Assembly (NCBI GenBank): GCA_937982515.1
Contig: CALJMB010000193.1
Span: 1 to 23,720, forward strand
Direction of reading: 5' to 3'
Source: an uncultured Balneolaceae bacterium
GTDB lineage: Bacteria; Bacteroidota; Rhodothermia; Balneolales; Balneolaceae
Length of the DNA stretch: 23,720 nucleotides
Shown: positions 16,756 to 23,720 of the stretch, piece by piece
Position numbering within the stretch: position 1 is the stretch's first letter
Layout: every line of letters begins with the position of its first letter
Program-made: the position numbers and the translations under genes
Notes under the pieces: generated by a model
The model's input: only the letters and a program-made list of their open reading frames with translations
Told to the model about the DNA's origin: nothing
Database searches by the model: none

Positions 16756-17911
16756 TACGGCAAAGAATATATCATCCCACGACGGACCAGCCACCGCCGC
16801 TATGAGAAAGCCTCGTATTCTCATAGCGGCCGGTGGAACTGGCGGACATGTATACCCGGCTATTGCCATTGCCGACGCGTTGCGGGAGATAAACAGGAAT
16901 TCAGAAATTCTGTTTGTGGGTACTAAAAACCGCATGGAATGGAATGCCGTGCCGAAGGCGGGATACGATATTAAAAACATCTGGATCAGTGGCCTCCATC
17001 GCAGAATGACGGTTAAGAACCTTTTATTCCCGGTTAAACTGATAGCGAGCCTCGTCCAGAGTATGAACATTATTGCTGCATTCAGGCCGCACCTGGTTAT
17101 TTCATGCGGGGGCTACGTTGCAGGGCCTGTGGGATGGATTGCCAGCAAACGCAATATTCCACTGGTTATTCAGGAACAGAACAGCTTCCCCGGCGTTACA
17201 AACCGCCTGTTGGCTAAAAAAGCGGATATAATATTTACCGCTTTTAAAGAGGCGGAAGGATATCTCCCCAGGGAGAAAGTCATACTTAAAGGCAATCCGA
17301 CCCGGAACACACTAACTGCGGTGGATAAAGAATCGGCATACAGGCATTTTGGATTCACAAAAGAGCAACCCACACTCCTGGTATTGGGAGGGAGCGGCGG
17401 TGCCCGGGTCATTAATGAAGCTATGTCACAGAATATTGGTCAGCTTCACAACGAGTTGGGGTTGCAGATTATCTGGCAGTGTGGCGAAAGGTATTACGAT
17501 AGCCTCCATACAAGGTTGAACACCGACGGGTTTGAGCGCCTGAGGCTGGTCGATTTTCTGCACCATATGCCCGAAGCCTATGCGGCGGCCGATCTGGTGG
17601 TAAGCCGGGCAGGGGCACTGTCTTGTTCGGAACTGGAACTGACCGGCAAGCCGAGTATACTTATACCTTCGCCTAATGTTGCGGGTGATCATCAGACAAA
17701 GAATGCCCGTTCAATGGTAGAACAGGGCGCGGCGGTTTTGCTGGAAGATGCCGAGGCTAAAAGCAAGCTGCCACATCTGGTGCGGGAGGTTATATTTGAC
17801 CGGGCCCGGCTCAGGAAGATGAGTGAGGCCGCGCTGCAACTGGCCCGGCCCGCCGCCGCCGCGGAAATAGCAGAGGAAATCCTCGAATTGATAGAAGTTA
17901 ATAAGAATTGA
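16748..17911 (+). CDS. murG: UDP-GlcNAc:lipid I transferase MurG
   Basis: A 387-aa peripheral membrane glycosyltransferase that adds GlcNAc to lipid I to give lipid II. The N-terminal glycine loop GGTGGHVYPA (29-38), the SCGGYVAGPVG segment, the second loop GGSGGAR and the UDP-GlcNAc-binding stretch ELTGKPSILIPSPNVAGDHQ are all present. ATG 16748 overlaps the ftsW stop by 8 nt. ATG 16802 (MRKPRILIAAGG) would fit the family's usual short N-terminus better and remains possible. Neither has a clear Shine-Dalgarno. Confidence 0.97.
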   Translation: MHSTAKNISSHDGPATAAMRKPRILIAAGGTGGHVYPAIAIADALREINRNSEILFVGTKNRMEWNAVPKAGYDIKNIWISGLHRRMTVKNLLFPVKLIASLVQSMNIIAAFRPHLVISCGGYVAGPVGWIASKRNIPLVIQEQNSFPGVTNRLLAKKADIIFTAFKEAEGYLPREKVILKGNPTRNTLTAVDKESAYRHFGFTKEQPTLLVLGGSGGARVINEAMSQNIGQLHNELGLQIIWQCGERYYDSLHTRLNTDGFERLRLVDFLHHMPEAYAAADLVVSRAGALSCSELELTGKPSILIPSPNVAGDHQTKNARSMVEQGAAVLLEDAEAKSKLPHLVREVIFDRARLRKMSEAALQLARPAAAAEIAEEILELIEVNKN

Positions 17912-17916
17912 AGTAC

Positions 17917-17949
17917 ACTCATCCACTGATTCTAAGTCATCGGATGAGT
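17917..17949 (+). repeat. Inverted repeat in murG-murC spacer
   Basis: ACTCATCC (17917-17924) and GGATGAGT (17942-17949) form an 8-bp perfect stem with a 17-nt loop, starting 6 nt after the murG stop. No T run follows. It could be an mRNA processing or stability element. Confidence 0.45.
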
Positions 17950-17993
17950 TATGTGGTATCAGGATGACAAGCCTGATTAAAACGAGATATGAC

Positions 17994-19418
17994 ATGAGTA
18001 AACAAGTTCAAACGCAACCGGTATTTGGGCGAACCCATCACATACACATGGTGGGTATCGGAGGCATTGGTATGAGTGGAATGGCCGAAATATTGCTCCA
18101 GAAAGGTTACAGAGTAACAGGCTCAGACGCCAGCAGGGGCGAGTCCATCGAGCATCTTAGAAAACTGGGGGCCGAAGTATTCATCGGCCATAAGGAAGAA
18201 AATATAGAAGGTGCTGATGTAGTAGTGTATACCAGCGCTGTAAATGCCCATGATAATATTGAGACTAAAGCGGCCCTGGAACATGGCGTCCCCGTAATAA
18301 AGCGCGCAGAAATGCTGGCCGAGCTGATGCGGATGAAGTATGGAATCGGTATCGCGGGTACCCATGGAAAAACCACTACCACCACGCTTACAGGACATGT
18401 AGTTCAGGATGGCTGCTTTGACCCGACCATTATTGTAGGAGGAAAAGTGCACAGCTTTTCCCGCACCAATGCTGTAGTGGGTACGGGTGATATTATTATT
18501 GTGGAAGCGGATGAATTTGACAGGACCTTTCTCCGGCTAACACCTTCTTTAGCGGTTATCACGAATATTGAAGCAGACCATCTGGATATTTATGACAATC
18601 TGGACGATGTAAAAGAGGCATTTGTGGAGTTCGCCAACAAGGTGCCGTTTTATGGGGCCGTGGTGCTTTGTCTGGATGATCCCAATGTGCGGAGCATTAT
18701 CCCCCGGATCGATCGCAGAATCATAACTTATGGCCTGACTCCCCAGGCCGGGATTCGGGCTATAGATATAGATATGGATCACTTTTATACAACGTTTAGC
18801 GTGCTGAAGGGGGAGGAAGAGCTGGGAAAGATCAGGCTGAAAGCTCCCGGAGAGCACAACGTAAAAAACGCGCTGGCGGCCATAGCTGTAGGCCTGGAGC
18901 TGGATATCGACTTCAAACTCATTAAGTCGGGGTTGGAACGTTTTCAGGGGGTTTTCCGCCGGTTCCAGCTCAAGACTGAAAAAGACGGGGTAACGGTTAT
19001 CGACGACTACGCTCACCATCCCACAGAGGTACAGGCCACCCTGAATGCCGCCCGCAAAGGGTGGAAGGATCACCGGATCGTGGCGGTATTTCAGCCTCAT
19101 CTCTATTCACGTACACAGGATCTGTACAAAGAGTTCGGGCTGTCTTTTTTTGACGCCGAGGTATGCGTCATTACCGATGTGTATCCTTCGCGCGAGCAGC
19201 CCATTGAGGGTGTTACGGGTAAGCTGATAGCCGATGCCGCTAAAGAGTACGGACACAGGCAGGTGCATTACGTTGAAGACAAAAACGAGTTGTCTGCCCG
19301 GCTCACAGAACTGGTGAAGCCCGGAGATGTAGTTATCACTATGGGGGCCGGAGACATCTATAAATACGGCGAACAGTTTACAGAAGCGTTGGAAGCCGGA
19401 ATAGAAAAAACGAATTAA
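17994..19418 (+). CDS. murC: UDP-MurNAc:L-alanine ligase MurC
   Basis: A 474-aa cytoplasmic Mur ligase that adds L-Ala to UDP-MurNAc, the first step of stem peptide synthesis. The N-terminal nucleotide fold begins HIHMVGIGGIGMSG (15-28), the ATP loop is GTHGKTTT (122-129, the His form is typical of MurC/Mpl), and the C-terminal domain contains DDYAHHPTEV and FQPHLYSRT. ATG 17994 is preferred; the frame is open to ATG 17964, which would add ten residues, and neither start has a good ribosome site. Ligation order with MurD and MurE is murC, murD, murE, the reverse of the gene order. A heptamer array starts 2 nt after its stop. Confidence 0.96.
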   Translation: MSKQVQTQPVFGRTHHIHMVGIGGIGMSGMAEILLQKGYRVTGSDASRGESIEHLRKLGAEVFIGHKEENIEGADVVVYTSAVNAHDNIETKAALEHGVPVIKRAEMLAELMRMKYGIGIAGTHGKTTTTTLTGHVVQDGCFDPTIIVGGKVHSFSRTNAVVGTGDIIIVEADEFDRTFLRLTPSLAVITNIEADHLDIYDNLDDVKEAFVEFANKVPFYGAVVLCLDDPNVRSIIPRIDRRIITYGLTPQAGIRAIDIDMDHFYTTFSVLKGEEELGKIRLKAPGEHNVKNALAAIAVGLELDIDFKLIKSGLERFQGVFRRFQLKTEKDGVTVIDDYAHHPTEVQATLNAARKGWKDHRIVAVFQPHLYSRTQDLYKEFGLSFFDAEVCVITDVYPSREQPIEGVTGKLIADAAKEYGHRQVHYVEDKNELSARLTELVKPGDVVITMGAGDIYKYGEQFTEALEAGIEKTN

Positions 19419-19419
19419 C

Positions 19420-19447
19420 AGTGAACAGTGAGCAGTTAACAGTTAGC
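19420..19447. repeat. Heptamer tandem array, AGTKARC, 4 units
   Basis: Four consecutive 7-mers fit AGTKARC exactly (AGTGAAC, AGTGAGC, AGTTAAC, AGTTAGC), followed by a partial AGTG. The array starts 2 nt after the murC stop. Confidence 0.88.
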
Positions 19448-19499
19448 AGTGTTTATAACATAGATATGACTTTGTGGAATCCCTGTTGCAGGAGGATTG

Positions 19500-19568
19500 A
19501 TGGGTAGGATGCACGTCCCTGATACTGGCAGCCAAACATCGGGCAGCGCCAATTTCTCTGGCAAATAG
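19500..19568 (+). CDS. Possible 22-aa leader peptide before ftsQ
   Basis: A perfect AGGAGG (19490-19495) stands 4 nt before ATG 19500, which opens a 22-codon frame starting MGRMHVPDTG and ending TAG at 19566-19568. This is the best Shine-Dalgarno in a cluster where most genes have none, and it lies 43 bp before ftsQ, which has no ribosome site of its own. It could be a translated leader that couples to ftsQ, or chance. No homology is recognised. Confidence 0.3.
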   Translation: MGRMHVPDTGSQTSGSANFSGK

Positions 19569-19610
19569 TAAAAACGTTGGTCACGGCAGAAAATGACATC
19601 CATATAGCAT

Positions 19611-20375
19611 ATGGTAGAAAACAAAACAGATAAAGAATCGAAGCCGGAGGCGCGCTCAACAGGCTTAAGCGCCCTTCCGTGGGTTGCAGGGGCTATTCTC
19701 CTGCTGGGCGTAGCCATCATGGCGGGCCTGTATTGGGAGCGAACGGCTACGGTTCAGAGCGTACGTTTCAGCAACGCTTATTTTGTTTCTGATGAGGAAC
19801 TGGAGCAGCAGGCCGACATTCCTTTGGGAGTTAAACCCGACAGCCTGGACTATAAGGGCATTATGGATCGGGTAAAAAAGATCCCCTATGTAAAGGATGC
19901 CCAGGTGAGGGTTGAACCTTCTGGTGATCTGGTGATCCACATCACCGAACGCCGGCCCCTGGCGCTTCTGGCTGATGGCACACATAAATTCTATGTCGAT
20001 GCCGAAGGCATGCAGCTGCCGCTGGTGTTAGGCAAAGCCGTGGATGTGCCGGTGCTTTATGGGTTTGAAACAACTTCGCCCGGCGATACGCTGAAGAGCA
20101 AGAACTTTGAAGTGGTAAGCTGCTTTTTGAAGCACATAGCCCAAAATCCTGTTTATGATGCTACGATCAGCGAAGTAGCGTGGACGGAAGCCGAAGGTGT
20201 GGTGGCATTAAGTAATGATAACGGTGTTAAACTGATCTTTGGCAAAGGAGACTTTGAAACAAAACTCCGCAACTGGGAAGCGTTTTATGCCGGGGTTATC
20301 CGGCAGAAAGGCATGGAGAACATGGAAACTATAGACCTGCGCTTCCGGGGGCAGATTGTAACACGCGAACGTTGA
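19611..20375 (+). CDS. ftsQ: Cell division protein FtsQ/DivIB
   Basis: A 254-aa bitopic membrane protein that bridges early and late divisome proteins. It has a short charged cytoplasmic tail (1-21), one transmembrane helix (about 22-40), a POTRA domain (about 46-115: VQSVRFSNAYFVSDEEL, then KKIPYVKDAQVRVEPSGDLVIHITERRPLA) and the FtsQ beta domain to about 250. The length is normal for the family (about 270 aa). Context between murC and ftsA confirms the call. No Shine-Dalgarno precedes ATG 19611 and the 192-bp spacer from murC carries a heptamer array and a possible leader ORF. Confidence 0.93.
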   Translation: MVENKTDKESKPEARSTGLSALPWVAGAILLLGVAIMAGLYWERTATVQSVRFSNAYFVSDEELEQQADIPLGVKPDSLDYKGIMDRVKKIPYVKDAQVRVEPSGDLVIHITERRPLALLADGTHKFYVDAEGMQLPLVLGKAVDVPVLYGFETTSPGDTLKSKNFEVVSCFLKHIAQNPVYDATISEVAWTEAEGVVALSNDNGVKLIFGKGDFETKLRNWEAFYAGVIRQKGMENMETIDLRFRGQIVTRER

Positions 20376-20389
20376 AATAATAGAAAATC

Positions 20390-20405
20390 CCCCGAGGCTT
20401 CGGGG
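20390..20405. terminator. Weak hairpin after ftsQ
   Basis: CCCCGA (20390-20395) and TCGGGG (20400-20405) enclose a GGCT loop, 15 nt after the ftsQ stop. A run AAAA precedes it at about 20384-20387 but no T run follows, so it would terminate better on the minus strand. It may serve as a partial block between ftsQ and ftsA. Confidence 0.45.
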
Positions 20406-20440
20406 CCGGCTATAAAAACATTATGTATATGTCGACCGCT

Positions 20441-20506
20441 TTTTCACCTCTAAATTCCCTAGAGGGGGCTTTTAACTTTCCCCTTCAGGGACACGGAGGG
20501 GGTGAA
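20441..20506. repeat. REP-like palindromic element with two CCCT-NN-AGGG cores
   Basis: Outer arms TTCACC (20443-20448) and GGTGAA (20501-20506) frame two small palindromes, CCCTAGAGGG (20457-20466) and CCCTTCAGGG (20481-20490), spaced 24 bp apart. A third, longer relative TCTCCCCTTGAGGGGAGA lies at 23666-23683. Elements of this look recur as intergenic repeats in Bacteroidota-like genomes. No coding function. Confidence 0.6.
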
Positions 20507-20553
20507 CGGGCAGTTGGTTGTCGCCGGCCGGGAATTAACTGATAAAAGCAGGT

Positions 20554-20594
20554 ATCATCCTGAATCAGGCTGGCAAGGCCCGATTCAGAATGAT
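20554..20594 (-). repeat. 17-bp hairpin element before ftsA
   Basis: Arms 20554-20570 (ATCATCCTGAATCAGGC) and 20578-20594 (GCCCGATTCAGAATGAT) match at 15 of 17 positions around a 7-nt loop. Both mismatches are C-A on the plus-strand transcript but become G-U wobbles on the minus strand, so the full 17-bp stem forms only in minus-strand RNA. It ends 38 nt before the ftsA ATG. It is MITE- or REP-like. Confidence 0.65.
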
Positions 20595-20631
20595 ATTAAA
20601 AACAACATATATAACAGCACGCAATATCACT

Positions 20632-21897
20632 ATGGAAGACAAAGAAGATAGAATCGTTGTTGGCCTTGATATGGGGACAACCAAAGTATGCGCTATTGTC
20701 GGATCCATCGATGAACAAGATCGCATCCATATCCTGGGCGTAGGCAAGGCTTCCAGCGACGGGCTTAACCGCGGGGTAGTCGTGAATATCGACAAAACGG
20801 TTAATGCCATCCAGACAGCTATTGAACAGGCCCAGCTTGCCTCTGGCATAGAGGTTAATTCCGTTAATATTGGCATTGCAGGAGACCACATCCGCAGCAT
20901 GCGCAGCAAAGGGGTCATCACCATCAATAACCGGGACAATGAGATTACTGTCAACGATGTAGACCGGCTGCTGGAAGACTGCCAGCGTATTATGCTGCCG
21001 ACCGACCAGCAGATCCTTCACATCATTCCCCAGGAGTTTGTCGTAGACGGGCAGGATGGCATCAGCGACCCCGTAGGCATGAGCGGTATGAGGATGGAGG
21101 CAGAAGTTCACATTATCACGGGGCTGGTTTCGGCGGCCAAAAACATCTACCGCTGTGTGGAACGGGCGGGATATCAGGTCGCTGACATCATCCTGGAGCC
21201 GCTGGCCTCTTCTTACGCCGTGCTCGACGATGAGGAGAAGGAAGCCGGAGTGGTGTTGGTGGATATCGGAGGCGGAACCACCGATGTAGCCATATTTCAG
21301 GATAACACCATCCGCCACACAGCCGTCATTGCCATCGGTGGCAAGAAAGTGACCGACGATATCCGCGTGGGGCTGAGCGTACTGGATGACCAGGCCGAAA
21401 GGCTAAAGCATGTACATGGCGAGGCTTATGTAGACATGATCGAGGAAGATGAGGCGATTACCGTACCCGGAATTGCAGGCCGGCCTCCTAAAGAAATAAC
21501 CAAAAGTATACTGGGCAAGATCATCCAGGCGCGCATGGAAGAGATTCTCGAGATTGTTGCCATAGAGATAAAGCGGAGCGGCTATGCCGATGCTCTCAGC
21601 GCGGGCGTAGTCATTACCGGGGGCGGTTCACTTATTAGAAACGTGTGTCCCCTGGCGAATGAAGTACTGGGCATGGACGCCAAGATCGGTAAGCCGCTGG
21701 GCCTCAGCGGCGGCCTCATTGAAGAGGTAAATAATCCGATCTATTCAACGGGCGTGGGCCTGGTTGTGCACGCTATGCGCACAGGCAGCGGGGGGCCGAT
21801 CGAAGCCATGGTGCCTTCTTCATCCAAGGGGCCCAGTGTAGAAAAAGTGATGACCAAAATTACCGACCGTATGAAGAGCTGGTTTAAAGAATTGTAA
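20632..21897 (+). CDS. ftsA: Cell division protein FtsA
   Basis: A 421-aa actin-like ATPase that anchors the FtsZ ring to the membrane. The nucleotide site shows phosphate-1 GLDMGTTK (11-18), phosphate-2 DIGGGTTD (211-218) and the adenosine motif GGGS (330-333). The C-terminal helix (about 406-421, ending MKSWFKEL) is the amphipathic membrane-targeting sequence. The frame is open to 20590, but that ATG lies inside a palindromic element, and ATG 20632 gives the usual short N-terminus. A heptamer array overlaps the TAA stop. Confidence 0.97.
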   Translation: MEDKEDRIVVGLDMGTTKVCAIVGSIDEQDRIHILGVGKASSDGLNRGVVVNIDKTVNAIQTAIEQAQLASGIEVNSVNIGIAGDHIRSMRSKGVITINNRDNEITVNDVDRLLEDCQRIMLPTDQQILHIIPQEFVVDGQDGISDPVGMSGMRMEAEVHIITGLVSAAKNIYRCVERAGYQVADIILEPLASSYAVLDDEEKEAGVVLVDIGGGTTDVAIFQDNTIRHTAVIAIGGKKVTDDIRVGLSVLDDQAERLKHVHGEAYVDMIEEDEAITVPGIAGRPPKEITKSILGKIIQARMEEILEIVAIEIKRSGYADALSAGVVITGGGSLIRNVCPLANEVLGMDAKIGKPLGLSGGLIEEVNNPIYSTGVGLVVHAMRTGSGGPIEAMVPSSSKGPSVEKVMTKITDRMKSWFKEL

Positions 21898-21923
21898 CAG
21901 ATAACAAAGAACAAATAACAAAA
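21896..21923. repeat. Heptamer tandem array, AACARAD, 4 units
   Basis: Four consecutive 7-mers AACAGAT, AACAAAG, AACAAAT, AACAAAA; the first two bases belong to the ftsA stop codon. The array lies in the 112-bp ftsA-ftsZ spacer, which also carries the ftsZ ribosome site. Confidence 0.75.
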
Positions 21924-22009
21924 GAGGAGATCTGCCGGAGTCAGTCCGGCAGAACAGTAAATAACTACCTAGATTAATCTAATAGTAATAGCAATCAAAA
22001 GGAGAAATT

Positions 22010-23335
22010 ATGGCTAACCTTAACTCTCGCTTTAGCTTTGACGTTGACGGTCAGGACAATGCGAAAATAAAAGTCATCGGAGTAGGTGGCGGCGGAGGAA
22101 ACGCCGTCAACAACATGATTGACAAGGGTCTGAAAAGCGTAGAATATATTGCGCTTAATACCGATGCGCAGGCTCTGAAAAACAGTAAGGCAGATATAAC
22201 CACACAGGTTGGAACCAACCTGACCAACGGGCTGGGAGCCGGCGCCCGTCCCGAAATCGGGAGGGAGGCTGTGGAGGAGAACCGGCATGAAATCGAAGAG
22301 ATTATCGAAGGCGCCGACATGGTATTTGTGACGGCCGGCATGGGCGGCGGTACCGGAACCGGCGGGGCCCCGGTAGTTGCAGGTATTGCCAAACGCAAAG
22401 GAATACTGACGGTGGGCATTGTAACCACCCCTTTTCTGGGCGAGGGCCCCAAGCGCATGAAATACGCCCTGGAGGGAATCACCGAGCTTAAGAAAAACAG
22501 CGATACCGTTATTGTTATTCCCAACGAGCGGCTGATGGATATTGCCGATGAAAACACCACGCTGCTGGAAGCCTTTGATGCCGCTAACCAGGTATTATAT
22601 AATGCCACACGCGGTATCTCGGACCTCATCCTTATGCCCGGACTCATCAACCTCGATTTTGCCGACGTGCGTACCACCATGCTCGACGGAGGCGCCGCCA
22701 TTATGGGGTCGGCAACCGCAACCGGAGACGACCGCGCCGAAATCGCGGCCCGCGAAGCCATTAACTCTCCCTTGCTCGACGGAGTGAGCATACGGGGGGC
22801 GCGGAATGTGCTGGTGAATATATCCTCAGGCGCCGACCTGGGTATGCGCGAAACCATGACGGCAACCAACATCATTCAACAGGAAGCCGGAGAAGACGCC
22901 GAGATCATCCTCGGAACCGTTCTCGACGAAAGCTTTGAAAACGAGCTGAGAGTAACCGTTATAGCTACCGGCTTTGACCTGGCCGACAGCAACAAGGAAG
23001 CGCGTGTGGCCCCTAACAGTCATAAAGACGGTGCAGCCGAAAGTACCGTGGAAAAGATGGGATTGCCCAGAGCCAGCGACTTCACCGGGCAGAGCAGGTA
23101 TTCCTCAACCAATGAACCGTTTTACAAAGGGGAGAAGAACCTGAAGCATATGGACTCTCCCGCCTTTCACCGGCGCAGGCTTAAAAACGTTAAACCCATA
23201 AACCAGGACGATGACGAACTGCAACAGCCGCAAGCTCCCCGGCACCAGGGCGACACCTTGTTAAATAACCGGCGCGAACGCATCGACAAAAGCGATACCG
23301 AACAACCGGCATTCCTCCGCAAGATTATGGATTGA
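22010..23335 (+). CDS. ftsZ: Cell division GTPase FtsZ
   Basis: A 441-aa tubulin-like GTPase that polymerises into the Z ring. The GTP site includes GVGGGGGNAVNNM near residue 26 and the tubulin signature GGGTGTG (112-118). The T7 loop NLDFADV (D216, D219) supplies the catalytic acid for the neighbouring subunit. Residues about 330-430 form a variable polar linker, and the end PAFLRKIMD is the conserved tail that binds FtsA. AAAAGGAG about 7 nt before ATG 22010 is among the strongest ribosome sites of the cluster, in keeping with the high level of FtsZ needed. It is the last dcw gene here. Confidence 0.98.
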   Translation: MANLNSRFSFDVDGQDNAKIKVIGVGGGGGNAVNNMIDKGLKSVEYIALNTDAQALKNSKADITTQVGTNLTNGLGAGARPEIGREAVEENRHEIEEIIEGADMVFVTAGMGGGTGTGGAPVVAGIAKRKGILTVGIVTTPFLGEGPKRMKYALEGITELKKNSDTVIVIPNERLMDIADENTTLLEAFDAANQVLYNATRGISDLILMPGLINLDFADVRTTMLDGGAAIMGSATATGDDRAEIAAREAINSPLLDGVSIRGARNVLVNISSGADLGMRETMTATNIIQQEAGEDAEIILGTVLDESFENELRVTVIATGFDLADSNKEARVAPNSHKDGAAESTVEKMGLPRASDFTGQSRYSSTNEPFYKGEKNLKHMDSPAFHRRRLKNVKPINQDDDELQQPQAPRHQGDTLLNNRRERIDKSDTEQPAFLRKIMD

Positions 23336-23342
23336 GGGGGGT

Positions 23343-23370
23343 GAATGGAGAATTAGGAAGTAGGAATGAG
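23343..23370. repeat. Heptamer tandem array, GAAKKAG-type, 4 units
   Basis: GAATGGA, GAATTAG, GAAGTAG and GAATGAG follow one another without gaps, 8 nt after the ftsZ stop. The last three fit GAAKKAG exactly. Confidence 0.75.
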
Positions 23371-23451
23371 CTTTCGCCACAGTCGGTGGCGCGATTCATC
23401 TTCCTATAGCCAGGAGCCTGTCCGGCCTGATCTCCTGCGGAACGATCTTGC

Positions 23452-23486
23452 CACTGATCCGATCACTCCAGGTGAGCGGATCAGTG
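23452..23486. repeat. Strong 14-bp hairpin downstream of ftsZ
   Basis: CACTGATCCG (23452-23461) and CGGATCAGTG (23477-23486) pair perfectly. After one A-G mismatch, TCAC/GTGA (23463-23466 with 23472-23475) extends the stem, leaving a 5-nt loop. No T run follows. It is a structural RNA or REP-like element, not a standard terminator. Confidence 0.7.
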
Positions 23487-23596
23487 AAAGGGCAGAGCGC
23501 CGGCATAACACAGAAATTTACCATTTCCCACATACAGGCCGATGCCAATTGACCCATTGGCCTGCCCACATTAATCAGACAAAGATTGCTAAATCT

Positions 23597-23627
23597 AAAG
23601 GGAGCCCTTTGAACGGGGTTCCCTTTT
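23597..23627 (+). terminator. Terminator of the dcw cluster
   Basis: AAAGGGA (23597-23603) pairs with TCCCTTT (23620-23626), and an inner CCC/GGG (23605-23607 with 23615-23617) extends the stem. A run of four T closes it at 23624-23627. It is the first good plus-strand terminator after ftsZ, about 260 bp beyond the stop. Confidence 0.7.
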
Positions 23628-23665
23628 CTGCTTTGGGATATCCGCCAGGCCCGGATCGGATGTAG

Positions 23666-23713
23666 TCTCCCCTTGAGGGGAGATGGATGGCTGAACCGGT
23701 TCTTCAGCCATCC
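23666..23713. repeat. Paired palindromes at window end
   Basis: TCTCCCC-TTGA-GGGGAGA (23666-23683) is followed directly by an 11-bp perfect hairpin, 23685-23695 with 23703-23713, and then TGAGGGG. The first core, CCCCTTGAGGGG, is of the same CCCT-NN-AGGG kind as the two between ftsQ and ftsA. The element probably continues past the window. Confidence 0.65.
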
Positions 23714-23720
23714 TGAGGGG

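Larger units (their letters stand above)
23336..23720. other. Hairpin-rich non-coding region after ftsZ
   Basis: No credible gene. In order it holds a heptamer array (23343-23370), a 6-bp hairpin CAGGAG/CTCCTG (23411-23416 with 23432-23437), a 14-bp hairpin (23452-23486), a 10-bp hairpin (23535-23564), a terminator (23597-23627), the palindrome TCTCCCC-TTGA-GGGGAGA (23666-23683) and an 11-bp hairpin GGATGGCTGAA/TTCAGCCATCC (23685-23713). A 99-codon open frame starts inside the heptamer array and is not protein-like. Confidence 0.7.

Noticed and set aside
19436..19720. 94-codon minus-strand frame across the murC-ftsQ spacer
   Set aside because: I considered a transposase remnant, but no motif is recognisable and it runs into ftsQ antisense.
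20596..21318. 240-codon open frame opposite ftsA
   Set aside because: Antisense of a clear gene; composition is not protein-like.
22051..22875. 274-codon open frame opposite ftsZ
   Set aside because: It is a Ser/Pro-rich antisense shadow of a highly conserved gene; no ribosome site or protein-like pattern.
23366..23665. 99-codon plus-strand frame after ftsZ
   Set aside because: Starts inside a heptamer array and covers several hairpins and a terminator; the translation is not protein-like.

Overview
The window is a bacterial chromosome segment dominated by a division and cell wall (dcw) cluster at 7404-23335. The organism is most likely a Gram-negative member of the Bacteroidota/Rhodothermota/Balneolota group. 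This rests on the gene order mraZ-rsmH-ftsL-ftsI-murE-mraY-murD-ftsW-murG-murC-ftsQ-ftsA-ftsZ without murF or ddl inside it, PASTA domains on the FtsI-type transpeptidase, a PAFLRK-type FtsZ tail, a signal peptide ending in FG-Q, and sparse use of Shine-Dalgarno sequences. MurE carries the DNPR motif, so meso-diaminopimelate peptidoglycan is expected. The lineage is inferred from these traits only; there is no rRNA in the window.

Layout. 1-294: non-coding mosaic of hairpins, a 20-nt direct repeat and an 8-copy TTTCTAC tandem array. 295-2548 (minus strand): a translationally coupled pair, an asparagine-synthase-like enzyme without the glutaminase cysteine, then a radical SAM enzyme. 2831-4090: NupG-type nucleoside symporter with a good terminator. 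4234-5115: a stand-alone GIY-YIG nuclease of UvrC-N/Cho type. 5332-6932: three small orphan genes in AT-richer DNA (secreted protein, membrane PH-like protein, 83-aa protein). 6933-7403: terminator-like hairpins, then a sigma70-type promoter whose -10 end touches three GTGGG boxes spaced 10 bp apart, the expected MraZ operator. From there the dcw genes run in one direction.

The dcw genes fall into tightly coupled blocks (rsmH/ftsL/ftsI; murE/mraY/murD; ftsW/murG) separated by short spacers. Together they make and polymerise lipid II (MurE, MurD, MurC, MraY, MurG, FtsW, FtsI) and build the Z ring (FtsZ, FtsA, FtsQ, FtsL), with MraZ and RsmH as the usual leading pair.

The most unusual signal is in the spacers. 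Five of them carry tandem arrays whose unit is always 7 bp although the unit sequence differs: 168-223, 15501-15528, 19420-19447, 21896-21923 and 23343-23370. Four of these start at, or within about 8 nt of, the stop codon of a dcw gene. The spacers also hold palindromic elements of REP/MITE character before ftsA and after ftsZ (CCCT-NN-AGGG cores, long hairpins) and a 19-bp imperfect hairpin just before ftsW. I see no CRISPR array, tRNA, rRNA, integrase or recognisable transposase gene.
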